64,000 nt of DNA from an uncultured Oscillospiraceae bacterium (GCA_902490585.1 CABUEI010000004.1:49337-113336); one strand, 5' to 3'; counted from the stretch's first letter, positions 9,601 to 18,718 are shown. Notes: a model not told the origin generated them from the letters alone. Numbers and translations: made by a program.

Positions 9601-10404
9601 GGTTATGCTTGTAAGGCTCTTGACTGGCAGATAATGACCCCTGTATTTGACGGTGCACACGAAGCGGACATCAGAGCTTGCTTTGAAAAGGCAGAAGCCG
9701 AGCGTGCAAACTACAAGGATAAGGATACAGCAAAGATCGACTTCTCCAAGATTCCTATGCGTCCCGACTGCAAGACTCAGCTTACTGACGGTCGTACAGG
9801 TGAGAAGTTTGACAGCCCTGTAACAGTAGGTTATATGTACTACCTCAAGCTCCACCACCTTGTAGACGATAAGATTCACGCACGTTCAACTGGTCCTTAC
9901 TCACTGGTTACACAGCAGCCTCTCGGCGGTAAGGCTCAGTTCGGCGGACAGCGTTTCGGTGAAATGGAAGTTTGGGCACTCGAGGCTTACGGTGCGGCTT
10001 ATACACTGCAGGAAATTCTGACAGTAAAGTCGGATGATATCGTAGGACGTGTAAAGACCTATGAGGCTATCGTAAAGGGCGATCCCGTTCCTAAGGCAGG
10101 CGTTCCCGAGAGCTTCAAGGTTCTGTTCAAGGAACTTCAGTCACTTGGTCTTGATATCAAGGTTCTTGATGCAGATAAGAACGAAATCGACCTCAGACAG
10201 ACTTATGAAGAGGACGATGAATACGGTCAGGCAGCCGGTGAAGACACATTTGACTATGTAGCTGAAGACGGTTCACTTGATGACGGATTCATCACACAGG
10301 ATATTGACGAAGACAGCGATTTCTATGCCGATAAGGATGAGGAAGATGATTTTGACATCGACTTCAACGAGAATGACGCAGACGACACCATTGACGGTGA
10401 ATAA
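6616..10404 (+). CDS. rpoB: RNA polymerase beta subunit
   Basis: 1262 residues. The core subunit that forms one pincer of RNA polymerase and carries the rifamycin pocket. Recognisable conserved blocks are RRIRSVGELLQNQFRIG, FMDQNNPLAELTHKRR, ALGPGGLSRDRA, PETPEGPNIGLI in variant IETPEGPNIGLI, and KMAGRHGNKG. The rifampicin region (about 496-514) has the wild-type D, H and S at the usual resistance positions, so no target mutation is visible. The ATG at 6616 lies 11 nt after AAGGAG; a GTG at 6604 touches that site and is less likely. The last 65 residues (from about 1198) are a strikingly acidic tail. It is followed after about 74 nt by rpoC. It has its own promoter instead of following rplJL. 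Confidence 0.98.
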   Translation: MVNVKQVKLGRNTRMSFSKINEVQKMPNLIEIQKDSYQWFLDEGIKEVFKDISSISDANGKLVLSFVDYRLDENPKYTIEECKERDTTYAAPLRVKAQLRNTETGEVVENEIFMGDFPLMTDSGTFVINGAERVIVSQLVRSPGVYYGFDYDKTGKKLFKSTVIPNRGAWLEYEMDSNDIFYVRIDKNRKIPATTFIRALGISSDDDLVDLFGEDPRIVQTIQEKDATKNTEEALLEVYRKLRPGEPPTVDSANTHLNNLFFDAKRYDLARFGRYKYNKKLGVASRIAGHKAAQPIIDPTTGEILVDENEFINAEKAQAVEQAGVKECVIFSEEKIAKVLGNGMVDIAGYIPESIDAEALGINEKVCFKVLREILDKCGDDVEALTEELSNRVDDLIPKHITLDDIFATVSYFINLCEGVGEVDDIDHLGNRRIRSVGELLQNQFRIGFARMERVIRERMGLQSQEGDKVTPNALINIRPVVAAIKEFFGSSPLSQFMDQNNPLAELTHKRRLSALGPGGLSRDRASFEVRDVHYSHYGRMCPIETPEGPNIGLISYLASFAKINKYGFIEAPYRKVDKETGVVLDEVTYMTADMEDNYVVAQANEPLDEQGRFARKRVNARFREEILEVDRDRVDYMDVSPKMVVSVATAMIPFLENDDANRALMGANMQRQAVPLMVTQNPIVGTGMEYKAAVDSGAVVVAKEDGVVTKCSADEIVVTDNNGIEHTYKLIKFKRSNQGTCVNQRPAVSKGMEIKVGDVLADGPATSQGEISLGKNALIGFMTWEGYNYEDAVLINEKLVYNDVYTSIHIEEYELECRDTKLGPEEITREIPNVSEDALKDLDERGIIRIGAEVHSGDIMVGKVTPKGETELTAEERLLRAIFGDKAREVRDNSLRVPHGESGIIVDVKVFTRQNCDELSPGVNMVVRCYIAQKRKISVGDKMAGRHGNKGVVSRILKQEDMPFLPDGTPLDIVLNPLGVPSRMNIGQVLEVHLGYACKALDWQIMTPVFDGAHEADIRACFEKAEAERANYKDKDTAKIDFSKIPMRPDCKTQLTDGRTGEKFDSPVTVGYMYYLKLHHLVDDKIHARSTGPYSLVTQQPLGGKAQFGGQRFGEMEVWALEAYGAAYTLQEILTVKSDDIVGRVKTYEAIVKGDPVPKAGVPESFKVLFKELQSLGLDIKVLDADKNEIDLRQTYEEDDEYGQAAGEDTFDYVAEDGSLDDGFITQDIDEDSDFYADKDEEDDFDIDFNENDADDTIDGE

Positions 10405-10478
10405 GCGTAAGGCATTGACAGGAAAGCGTGTGCGAAAAACACACATAAACTTCTATAGAAAGAATTGAGGTCTGTAAA

Positions 10479-13400
10479 TTGGCATATAAAACATTTGATT
10501 CAATGAAGATCGGTCTTGCTTCTCCGGATCAGATCCGTGCATGGAGCTACGGCGTTGTTGAGCGTCCCGAAACAATCAACTACAGAACACAGAAGCCTGA
10601 AAGAGGCGGTCTGTATTGCGAAAGAATATTCGGACCTACGAAGGACTGGGAGTGCTCTTGCGGTAAGTACAAGAGAATCCGCTTTAAAGGTAAAATATGC
10701 GAGCGTTGCGGTGTTGAAGTAACACGCAATAAGGTTAGACGTGAGCGTATGGGTCATATTGAACTTGCGGCTCCCGTATCGCATATCTGGTATTTCAAGG
10801 GTACACCGAGCCGTATCGGTCAGGTGCTCGATATTTCACCCAAAAGACTTGAAGAAGTGCTTTACTTCACTAAGTATATTGTTGTAGATCCCGGCGACAC
10901 AGTTCTCACAAAGAAGCAGATACTCACAGAAAAAGAGTATGCTGATATGAGAGAGCGTTATGAAGATGATTTCAGAGCAGAGATGGGTGCTGAGGCAATC
11001 AAGGAACTGCTTTGCGAAATTGATCTTGACAAGCTTTCTGAAGAACTGAAAAAGGAACTTGAAGATACACAGCAGGGTCAGAAGAGAGTCAAGTTACTCA
11101 AGAGACTGGACGTTATTGAGGCGTTCAGGCTCAGCGGTAACCGTCCCGAATGGATGATTCTTGACTGTATCCCCGTAATTCCTCCGGATCTGCGTCCTAT
11201 GGTCATGCTGGATGGCGGCAGATTTGCAACATCTGACCTGAATGACCTGTACAGACGTGTTATCAACAGAAACAACCGTCTTACAAAGATGAAGGAGTTA
11301 CACGCTCCCGATATCATTATCAGAAACGAAAAGAGAATGTTACAGGAAGCTGTTGACGCTCTTATTGATAACGGCAGACACGGCAGAGCGGTAACCGGTC
11401 CTTCAAACCGTCCTTTAAAGTCACTTTCAGATATGTTAAAGGGTAAGCAGGGACGTTTCCGTCAGAACCTTCTCGGTAAGCGTGTTGACTACTCCGGACG
11501 TTCTGTTATCGTCGTTGGTCCTGATCTCAAAATGGATCAGTGCGGTCTTCCTAAGGAAATGGCTATCGAGCTGTTCAAGCCTTTCGTAATGAAGGAACTT
11601 GACAAGCGTGGTATTGCCAACAATATAAAGAGCGCCAGAAAGATGGTCGAGCAGGCCAAGGATCCTGCTGTATGGGATGCACTTGAAGAAGTAATCAAGG
11701 ATCACCCCGTACTTCTTAACCGTGCACCTACACTTCACAGACTCGGTATCCAGGCATTCATGCCCGTACTGGTTGAAGGTCGTGCAATAAAGCTTCATCC
11801 TCTGGTTTGTACAGCGTTCAACGCCGACTTCGACGGTGACCAGATGGCTGTACATCTTCCTCTGTCGGAAGAAGCTCAGAATGAGGCAAGAACACTTATG
11901 CTTGCCGCAAAGAACCTGTTAAAGCCGTCTGACGGACGTCCTGTGACCGTTCCTACGCAGGATATGGTACTTGGTTCTTACTATCTGACAATCGATAAGC
12001 CCGGCGAAAAGGGCGAGGGTAAGGTATTCCGTGACTTCAACGAGGCTATTATGGCTTACAACGAAGGCGATATCACAATCCACTCTGCTATCAAGGTAAG
12101 AGTAACAAAGGATGTCGGCGGAGATCACCCCGAAACAAAGATAATAAATGCTACAGTTGGTCGTATTCTCTTCAACGAACATATTCCTCAGGATTTAGGC
12201 TTCGTTGACAGAAACGATCCCGAAAAGAAGTTCGACCTTGAAATCGGATTCAAGGTAAGAAAAAAAGAGCTCGGACAGATTATCGACAAGTGCCTTAAAG
12301 TTCACGGTACTCCCATGACGGCACAGGTTCTCGATAAGATCAAGGCTATGGGCTATAAGTACTCTACAAAGGCTGCTATCACAGTTGCTGTTTGCGATGC
12401 TACTATACCGCCCGAAAAGAAGGATATCCTCGCCGATGCAGATGCTAAGGTGCAGGAAATCAACGAGTACTTCAACAACGGTTTCATTTCAAACGCTGAA
12501 AGAAAATCTGCCGTACTCGGTGTATGGAACCAGGCTACAGCTGACGTTACCACTGCACTGACTAAGGGTCTTGACGATTACAACCCCATCTATATGATGG
12601 CTGACTCGGGAGCCCGTGGTAGTACAAACCAGATAAGACAGCTCGCAGGTATGCGTGGACTTATCGCAAACACATCGGGTGAAACAATCGAAATCCCGAT
12701 CAGAGCTAACTATCGTGAAGGTCTTAACATCCTCGAATACTTCATTTCTTCAAGAGGTGCGAGAAAAGGTCTTGCCGATACAGCGTTAAGAACAGCCGAC
12801 TCAGGTTACCTCACAAGACGTCTTGTTGACGTATCGCAGGAAGTTATCGTAAGAACAGACGACTGCGGTACGACTGACGGTATCGACATTTACGAAATCC
12901 GTGAAGGTAAGGAACTTATCGAATCGCTTGAAGAACGTCTCACAGGCAGATATCTTGCAGAAGATTTCATAGGTCCCGACGGTGAGGTTCTCGTTTCAAA
13001 GGATAAGCTTATGACTGAAGCTGACGCCAAGGCAATTGTTGCTACAGGCGCAACAACAGTAAAGATCCGTTCAGTTCTTACCTGCCATGCAGAACACGGC
13101 GTTTGTGCCAAGTGTTACGGTTCATCACTTGCTAACGGCAAGAAGATTACAATAGGCGAGGCTGTTGGTATCATCGCTGCTCAGTCAATCGGTGAGCCCG
13201 GCACACAGCTTACAATGAGAACGTTCCATACTGGTGGAATCGCATCTGCAGAAGATATTACTCAGGGTCTTCCCAGAGTAGAAGAACTGTTTGAGTCACG
13301 CCGCCCCAAGAATGCTGCTATCATGGCTAAGCACAGCGGTAAGACAAGAATAGATGAGATAAAGAAGACAAGACACGTTATTATCACTACTGAGGACGGA

Positions 13401-14066
13401 GAAGAACATCCTTATCCCGTACCTTTCGGCTATAAGCTGAGAATACAGGACGGCGATTACATCAAGGCAGGCGAAACACTTACCGAAGGTAGTGTAAATC
13501 CTCACGATGTACTTGAAGTCAAGGGCGAAGAGGCAGTTCAGAACTACATCATTGCCGAAGTACAGAAGGTATATCGCTTACAGGGTGTTGATATCAATGA
13601 TAAGCATATCGAAGTTATTGTTCGTCAGATGATGAGAAAGGTTCGTGTAACGGATCCCGGTAGCAGTTATCTGCTTCCCGGCTCGGTTATCGATAAGACA
13701 GAACTTGTCAAGGTTAACAGCGAGCTTGAAGAACGCAGAGAAGCAGGTGAGCAGATCGAGCCTGTACAGTGCGAAGCTGTTCTTCTCGGTATCACAAAGG
13801 CATCGCTTGCAACCGACAGCTTTATGTCAGCCGCATCATTCCAGGAAACAACAAGAGTTCTTACCGACGCTGCAATTCACGGCAAGGTAGATCCTCTGCT
13901 GGGTCTGAAGGAAAATGTAATCATCGGTAAACTGATTCCTGCCGGAACAGGTCTTGAGGCTATGGAGAAGGAAAAGGAAGAAAGAGAAAAAGCAGCTGAA
14001 TCCGAGAATGAATCGGAAGACGCTGAGTCTGATGATGAAGTAATTGGCGAAAATGCACAAAACTAA
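10479..14066 (+). CDS. rpoC: RNA polymerase beta-prime subunit
   Basis: 1195 residues. The catalytic subunit. The N-terminal zinc site is C59, C61, C74, C77; the active-site aspartates are D450, D452, D454 in NADFDGDQ; the second zinc site is C796, C869, C876, C879. The bridge-helix/trigger-loop region includes RTFHTGGIA. Start is TTG at 10479 with GAGG 8 nt upstream, giving the family's typical opening FDSMKIGLASPDQIR; a later ATG would cut this off. The rpoB-rpoC gap carries a small stem GTGTG (10428) with CACAC (10440). The C-terminus is again acidic and Glu-rich. Length suits a Firmicutes beta-prime without the large enterobacterial insertion. Confidence 0.98.
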   Translation: MAYKTFDSMKIGLASPDQIRAWSYGVVERPETINYRTQKPERGGLYCERIFGPTKDWECSCGKYKRIRFKGKICERCGVEVTRNKVRRERMGHIELAAPVSHIWYFKGTPSRIGQVLDISPKRLEEVLYFTKYIVVDPGDTVLTKKQILTEKEYADMRERYEDDFRAEMGAEAIKELLCEIDLDKLSEELKKELEDTQQGQKRVKLLKRLDVIEAFRLSGNRPEWMILDCIPVIPPDLRPMVMLDGGRFATSDLNDLYRRVINRNNRLTKMKELHAPDIIIRNEKRMLQEAVDALIDNGRHGRAVTGPSNRPLKSLSDMLKGKQGRFRQNLLGKRVDYSGRSVIVVGPDLKMDQCGLPKEMAIELFKPFVMKELDKRGIANNIKSARKMVEQAKDPAVWDALEEVIKDHPVLLNRAPTLHRLGIQAFMPVLVEGRAIKLHPLVCTAFNADFDGDQMAVHLPLSEEAQNEARTLMLAAKNLLKPSDGRPVTVPTQDMVLGSYYLTIDKPGEKGEGKVFRDFNEAIMAYNEGDITIHSAIKVRVTKDVGGDHPETKIINATVGRILFNEHIPQDLGFVDRNDPEKKFDLEIGFKVRKKELGQIIDKCLKVHGTPMTAQVLDKIKAMGYKYSTKAAITVAVCDATIPPEKKDILADADAKVQEINEYFNNGFISNAERKSAVLGVWNQATADVTTALTKGLDDYNPIYMMADSGARGSTNQIRQLAGMRGLIANTSGETIEIPIRANYREGLNILEYFISSRGARKGLADTALRTADSGYLTRRLVDVSQEVIVRTDDCGTTDGIDIYEIREGKELIESLEERLTGRYLAEDFIGPDGEVLVSKDKLMTEADAKAIVATGATTVKIRSVLTCHAEHGVCAKCYGSSLANGKKITIGEAVGIIAAQSIGEPGTQLTMRTFHTGGIASAEDITQGLPRVEELFESRRPKNAAIMAKHSGKTRIDEIKKTRHVIITTEDGEEHPYPVPFGYKLRIQDGDYIKAGETLTEGSVNPHDVLEVKGEEAVQNYIIAEVQKVYRLQGVDINDKHIEVIVRQMMRKVRVTDPGSSYLLPGSVIDKTELVKVNSELEERREAGEQIEPVQCEAVLLGITKASLATDSFMSAASFQETTRVLTDAAIHGKVDPLLGLKENVIIGKLIPAGTGLEAMEKEKEEREKAAESENESEDAESDDEVIGENAQN

Positions 14067-14082
14067 GCAATAAATAAGCTTT

Positions 14083-14146
14083 AAGGCGACGATTATTACA
14101 AAGTTTTTTCGGCGAAACGAAAAGGCTTGACAATCGGCGCCTTTTT
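14083..14146 (+). terminator. rpoC terminator interlaced with the rpsL promoter
   Basis: AAGGCGACGATT (14083-14094) pairs with AATCGGCGCCTT (14132-14143), one mismatch, followed by T's to 14146. An inner stem TTTTCG/CGAAAA sits within. The 3' arm lies inside the spacer of the following promoter. Confidence 0.75.
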
Positions 14147-14155
14147 GTATATAAT
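14127..14155 (+). promoter_or_regulatory. Perfect-consensus sigma-A promoter of rpsL-rpsG-fusA
   Basis: TTGACA (14127-14132), 17-nt spacer, TATAAT (14150-14155). Its -35 box and spacer overlap the terminator of rpoC. Confidence 0.95.
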
Positions 14156-14237
14156 ATTTAAATGTGTGCAGAATAAATGCGTAAAAGCGTTATTCTGTGG
14201 CATAAAATTTTAATAATTTTGCAAGGAGGTGTAACAT

Positions 14238-14666
14238 TTGCCAACCTTTAACCAGCTCGTTCGTAAGGGCAGAGCAGTTGCAGAAAAGAAGTCTAAGGCT
14301 CCCGCACTGCAGAAGAGCATGAACACTCTGAAGAAGGAAACAGTAGATATGTCTTCTCCCCAGAAGAGAGGCGTATGCACAGCTGTTCGTACTGCTACCC
14401 CTAAGAAGCCTAACTCTGCTATGAGAAAGATTGCCAGAGTAAGACTTTCCAACGGTTATGAAGTTACTGCTTATATTCCGGGTATCGGACACAAACTGCA
14501 GGAACACAGCGTTGTACTGATCCGTGGCGGCCGTGTTAAGGATCTCCCCGGTGTACGTTACCACATCATCAGAGGTACACTCGATGCTCAGGGTGTTGAC
14601 GGAAGAATGCAGGGCAGATCAAAGTACGGAGCTAAGCGTCCGAAGGCTGGTGCGAAAAAAGCGTAA
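14238..14666 (+). CDS. rpsL: 30S ribosomal protein S12
   Basis: 142 residues. A decoding-centre protein that contacts helices 18 and 44 of 16S rRNA and the EF-Tu complex. The signatures TPKKPNSAMRK and GGRVKDLPGVRYH are intact, with the lysines in TPKKPNS and RVKDLPG unchanged, so no streptomycin-resistance substitution is seen. The start is TTG at 14238: AAGGAGGT sits 7 nt upstream and no upstream ATG is available. It begins the rpsL-rpsG-fusA operon under a perfect promoter. The 120-nt gap to rpsG contains short hairpins (CCAC/GTGG at 14681-14692, GTAATA/TATTAC at 14694-14710). Confidence 0.98.
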   Translation: MPTFNQLVRKGRAVAEKKSKAPALQKSMNTLKKETVDMSSPQKRGVCTAVRTATPKKPNSAMRKIARVRLSNGYEVTAYIPGIGHKLQEHSVVLIRGGRVKDLPGVRYHIIRGTLDAQGVDGRMQGRSKYGAKRPKAGAKKA

Positions 14667-14786
14667 CTGATGACTTTTAGCCACTATTGTGGAGTAATAT
14701 ATATTATTACCTCTGCAATTGGACGGCGGGAGTTAATCGCTTTCGAGTACCGATGATTTTCATTTTTTATGAAGGAGGGAAGTAAA

Positions 14787-15257
14787 GTGCCAAGAAGAGG
14801 TAATGTTCCTAAGCGTGATGTATTACCCGATCCTATGTACGGCTCAGAGCTCGTAACAAGACTCGTAAACAATATCATGCTCGACGGCAAGAAGGGTGTT
14901 GCTCAGAAGATCGTATACGGTGCATTTGACATCGTAGCCGAGAAGTCAGGTAAGGGCGCACTTGAAGCTTTTGAAGAAGCTATGGAAAATATCATGCCTC
15001 AGTTAGAGGTAAAGGCTCGCCGTGTCGGCGGTGCCACATATCAGGTTCCTATGGAAGTTCGTCCCGAAAGAAGAAGAACTTTAGGTCTGAGATGGATTAC
15101 TCTGTACGCTAGACAGAGAAACGAAAAGACAATGAAGGAAAGACTTGCAAACGAAATCCTCGACGCTATGAACGGTCAGGGCGGAGCTTGCAAGAAGCGC
15201 GATGATACACACAGAATGGCTGAAGCTAACAGAGCTTTCGCACATTACAAGTGGTAA
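14787..15257 (+). CDS. rpsG: 30S ribosomal protein S7
   Basis: 156 residues, the canonical length. A primary 16S rRNA-binding protein that nucleates assembly of the 30S head. PRRGNVPKRDVLPDP and the basic KARRVGGATYQVPMEVRPE loop are diagnostic. The start is GTG at 14787, with AAGGAGG 8 nt upstream; an in-frame ATG at 14769 would make the ribosome site part of the coding region and is rejected. It is followed after 19 nt by fusA. Confidence 0.98.
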   Translation: MPRRGNVPKRDVLPDPMYGSELVTRLVNNIMLDGKKGVAQKIVYGAFDIVAEKSGKGALEAFEEAMENIMPQLEVKARRVGGATYQVPMEVRPERRRTLGLRWITLYARQRNEKTMKERLANEILDAMNGQGGACKKRDDTHRMAEANRAFAHYKW

Positions 15258-15276
15258 TCAATAAAACGGAGGAAAT

Positions 15277-17355
15277 ATGGCTAGAGACGTAACTCTTGAA
15301 ATGACCCGTAATATTGGTATCATGGCTCACATCGACGCAGGTAAGACAACTACGACCGAGCGTATCCTGTTCTACACCGGTATCAACCACAAGATCGGTG
15401 AGACCCACGACGGTTCTGCTACGATGGACTGGATGGAGCAGGAGCAGGAAAGAGGTATCACAATTACTTCTGCTGCTACTACTGCATACTGGAAGAAGCA
15501 CAGAATCAATATTATCGATACTCCCGGACACGTTGACTTCACTGTAGAAGTTGAGCGTTCGCTGCGAGTTCTTGACGGTTCTGTTACAGTTTTATGTGCT
15601 AAGGGCGGTGTTGAACCCCAGTCAGAAACTGTATGGCGTCAGGCAGATAAGTATCATGTTCCGAGAATGGCATACATCAACAAGATGGATATCATGGGTG
15701 CAGACTTCTACAATGTTGTCAGCATGATGAAGGACAGACTGAAGTGTAATGCTGTTCCGATACAGCTCCCTATCGGTTCTGAAGATACATTCAGAGGAAT
15801 CGTAGACCTTATCGAAATGAACGCAGACATCTATTATGATGATCTCGGTAAGGACATGCGTGTGGAAGAAATTCCGGACGACATGAAGGAGAAGGCTCAG
15901 GAATACCACGATGCACTCATCGAGGCAGTAGCTGAGCAGGACGAGGAACTTATGAACAAGTACCTCGAAGGTGAAGAAATCACCGTTGAAGAAATTAAGG
16001 CAGTACTCAGAAAGGCTACAATCGATAATGAAATCGTTCCCGTAACCTGCGGTACTTCTTATAAGAATAAGGGCGTACAGAAGCTCCTCGATGCTATCGT
16101 TGACTATATGCCCTCTCCTCTCGATGTTCCTTCTATCAAGGGTGTTAACCCTGAGACAGGCGAAGAGGTTGAAAGACACGCAGGCGACGATCAGCCGTTC
16201 TCTGCACTTGCTTTCAAGATTGCTACAGACCCGTTCGTTGGTAAGCTCTGCTTCTTCAGAGTATATTCAGGTACGGTTGCTGCCGGCACAACAGTCCTCA
16301 ACGCAACTAAGGACAAGAAGGAGCGTATGGGACGTATTCTTCAGATGCACGCTAACCACAGAGCAGACCTCGAAGTTTGCTACTGCGGCGATATCGCTGC
16401 TGCTGTTGGTGTTAAGAACACAACAACAGGTGATACACTGTGTGATGAAGAACACCCTGTAATCCTTGAGTCTATGGAATTCCCCGAGCCTGTTATCTCG
16501 CTCGCTATCGAACCCAAGACTAAGGCAGGTCAGGAAAAGATGGCTATTGCTCTTGCAAAGCTTGCAGAGGAAGACCCCACTTTCAAAACCTACACAAATG
16601 AGGAAACAGGTCAGACAATTATCGCCGGAATGGGCGAGCTCCACCTCGAAATTATCGTAGACAGACTTCTCCGTGAATTCAAGGTTGAGGCTAATGTCGG
16701 TGCTCCTCAGGTTGCATATAAAGAGACAATTACAACTAATGCTGATGTTGATACTAAGTATGCTCGTCAGTCAGGTGGTAAGGGTCAGTACGGTCATGTT
16801 AAGCTCCACGTTTACCCGAACGAGTCTGGTAAGGGTTATGAATTCGTTAACGCAATTGTCGGTGGTGCTATTCCCAAGGAATACATTCCCGCAGTTGATG
16901 CAGGTATTCAGGGTGCTTTACAGTCCGGTGTTCTTGCAGGCTATCAGACAGTAGACGTTAAGGTTGAGCTTTATGATGGTTCATACCACGAAGTCGACTC
17001 TTCTGAAATGGCATTCAAGATCGCAGGTTCAATGGCTATCAAGGAAGCTTGCCGTAAGGCAAACCCCGTAATCCTTGAACCTATCATGAAGGTAGTTGTT
17101 ACAGTTCCCGAAGAATACATGGGCGACGTTATCGGTGATTTAAGCTCACGTCGTGGTGAAATCCAGGGCATGGAAGACAGAAATGGTGTTAAGCAGATTA
17201 ATGCTTTCGTACCTCTGTCAGAAATGTTCGGTTACTCAAACGATCTGCGTTCTAAGTCACAGGGTCGTGGTCAGTATGTAATGGAACCCAGCCACTACAT
17301 TCAGGTTCCCAAGTCAATTGCAGATGGTATCATCAGCAAGAGATCAAAGGACTAA
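15277..17355 (+). CDS. fusA: Elongation factor G
   Basis: 692 residues. The translational GTPase that drives translocation and, with ribosome recycling factor, splits ribosomes. The P-loop AHIDAGKTT (17-25), DTPGHVDF and NKMD are intact. The C-terminal domains include SGGKGQYGHV and the final RSKSQGRGQYVMEPSHY typical of canonical EF-G rather than tetracycline-resistance or EF-G2 paralogues. Start follows CGGAGG. It is the third gene of the str operon; tuf follows after 101 nt with its own promoter. Confidence 0.98.
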   Translation: MARDVTLEMTRNIGIMAHIDAGKTTTTERILFYTGINHKIGETHDGSATMDWMEQEQERGITITSAATTAYWKKHRINIIDTPGHVDFTVEVERSLRVLDGSVTVLCAKGGVEPQSETVWRQADKYHVPRMAYINKMDIMGADFYNVVSMMKDRLKCNAVPIQLPIGSEDTFRGIVDLIEMNADIYYDDLGKDMRVEEIPDDMKEKAQEYHDALIEAVAEQDEELMNKYLEGEEITVEEIKAVLRKATIDNEIVPVTCGTSYKNKGVQKLLDAIVDYMPSPLDVPSIKGVNPETGEEVERHAGDDQPFSALAFKIATDPFVGKLCFFRVYSGTVAAGTTVLNATKDKKERMGRILQMHANHRADLEVCYCGDIAAAVGVKNTTTGDTLCDEEHPVILESMEFPEPVISLAIEPKTKAGQEKMAIALAKLAEEDPTFKTYTNEETGQTIIAGMGELHLEIIVDRLLREFKVEANVGAPQVAYKETITTNADVDTKYARQSGGKGQYGHVKLHVYPNESGKGYEFVNAIVGGAIPKEYIPAVDAGIQGALQSGVLAGYQTVDVKVELYDGSYHEVDSSEMAFKIAGSMAIKEACRKANPVILEPIMKVVVTVPEEYMGDVIGDLSSRRGEIQGMEDRNGVKQINAFVPLSEMFGYSNDLRSKSQGRGQYVMEPSHYIQVPKSIADGIISKRSKD

Positions 17356-17384
17356 TAAAATTTTTCTGAAAGAACAAAAAAGAC

Positions 17385-17413
17385 TTGTTTTTTGAGAAAT
17401 AATCTGATAAAAT
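17385..17413 (+). promoter_or_regulatory. Probable promoter of tuf
   Basis: TTGTTT (17385-17390), 17-nt spacer, TAAAAT (17408-17413), 40 nt upstream of the tuf ribosome site. The -35 box is imperfect. Confidence 0.5.
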
Positions 17414-17456
17414 ACTAAGTGTATGGAATACACATAATTAAAGGAGGAAAATTCCA

Positions 17457-18659
17457 ATGGCAAAGCAGAAATTTGAACGTACCAAGCCCCACGTAAACAT
17501 TGGTACAATCGGTCACGTTGACCACGGTAAGACTACTTTAACAGCAGCTATCACTAAGGTTCTTTCACTCAAGGGCTATGCTCAGTTCGAAGCATACGAT
17601 ATGATCGATAAGGCTCCCGAAGAGAGAGAACGTGGTATCACAATCAACACAGCTCACGTTGAGTACGAGACAGACAAGCGTCACTATGCTCACGTTGACT
17701 GCCCCGGCCATGCTGACTATATCAAGAACATGATCACAGGTGCTGCTCAGATGGACGGCGCTATCCTCGTTGTTGCCGGTACAGATGGTCCTATGGCTCA
17801 GACTAAGGAGCACATCCTTCTCGCTCACCAGGTAGGCGTTCCTGCTATGGTAGTATTCATCAACAAGTGCGATGACGTTGACGATCCCGAGCTTCTCGAC
17901 CTCGTTGAAATGGATATCCGTGAGACACTTTCAGAGCACGACTTCCCTGGCGACGACATCCCCGTTATCCGTGGTTCAGCTAAGGTTGCTCTTGATTGCC
18001 CCAGCAAGGACATCAATGCTCCCGAGTATGCTTGCATCCTCGAGCTCATGAATGCAGTAGATGACTACATTCCTACTCCTGACCGTAAGGCTGATCAGCC
18101 CTTCCTTATGCCTGTCGAAGATACTATGACAATTTCCGGTCGTGGTACAGTTGCTACAGGTAGAGTTGAGAGAGGTATCCTCAAGCTCAACGATACAGTT
18201 GAAATCACAGGTCTTACAGACGAGCCTAAGCAGACAGTTGTAACAGGTATCGAAATGTTCCGTAAGCTCCTCGACTTCGCTGAGGCTGGTGACAACATCG
18301 GTACACTTCTCCGTGGTATCCAGAGAAGCGAAATCGAGCGTGGTCAGGTTCTCTGCAAGCCCGGTTCAATCCACCCCCACAAGAAGTTCAAGGGTCAGGT
18401 TTACGTATTAAAGAAAGAAGAAGGCGGACGTCATACTCCTTTCTTCTCAAACTACAGACCTCAGTTCTTCTTCAGAACAACTGACGTTACAGGCGTTATC
18501 ACACTTCCCGCTGACAAGGAAATGTGCATGCCCGGCGATAACGTAACAATGGATGTTGAGCTTATCACTCCTATCGCTATTGAAGAAGGTCTCCGTTTCG
18601 CTATCCGTGAAGGCGGCAGAACAGTTGGTTCAGGCGTAGTTACAGCTATCAACGAATAA
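17457..18659 (+). CDS. tuf: Elongation factor Tu
   Basis: 400 residues. Delivers aminoacyl-tRNA to the ribosome as a GTP complex. GHVDHGKTT (19-27), DCPGHADY and NKCD nucleotide motifs are present, as are RGTVATGRVERG and the domain III block RPQFFFRTTDVTG. Start follows AAAGGAGGAAA. Codon choice is strongly biased, as expected for an abundant protein. No second tuf copy is visible here. A strong terminator follows at 18688. Confidence 0.98.
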   Translation: MAKQKFERTKPHVNIGTIGHVDHGKTTLTAAITKVLSLKGYAQFEAYDMIDKAPEERERGITINTAHVEYETDKRHYAHVDCPGHADYIKNMITGAAQMDGAILVVAGTDGPMAQTKEHILLAHQVGVPAMVVFINKCDDVDDPELLDLVEMDIRETLSEHDFPGDDIPVIRGSAKVALDCPSKDINAPEYACILELMNAVDDYIPTPDRKADQPFLMPVEDTMTISGRGTVATGRVERGILKLNDTVEITGLTDEPKQTVVTGIEMFRKLLDFAEAGDNIGTLLRGIQRSEIERGQVLCKPGSIHPHKKFKGQVYVLKKEEGGRHTPFFSNYRPQFFFRTTDVTGVITLPADKEMCMPGDNVTMDVELITPIAIEEGLRFAIREGGRTVGSGVVTAINE

Positions 18660-18687
18660 TTTGAGATTTTAAATCTTATATAAGACG

Positions 18688-18718
18688 ATATCCGCTTTAA
18701 CGAGCGGATATTGTTTTT
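18688..18718 (+). terminator. tuf terminator
   Basis: ATATCCGCT (18688-18696) pairs with AGCGGATAT (18703-18711), 6-nt loop, followed by TGTTTTT. Confidence 0.9.

Noticed and set aside
14238..14666. Streptomycin-resistance substitution in rpsL
   Set aside because: The lysines in TPKKPNS and RVKDLPG are unchanged.
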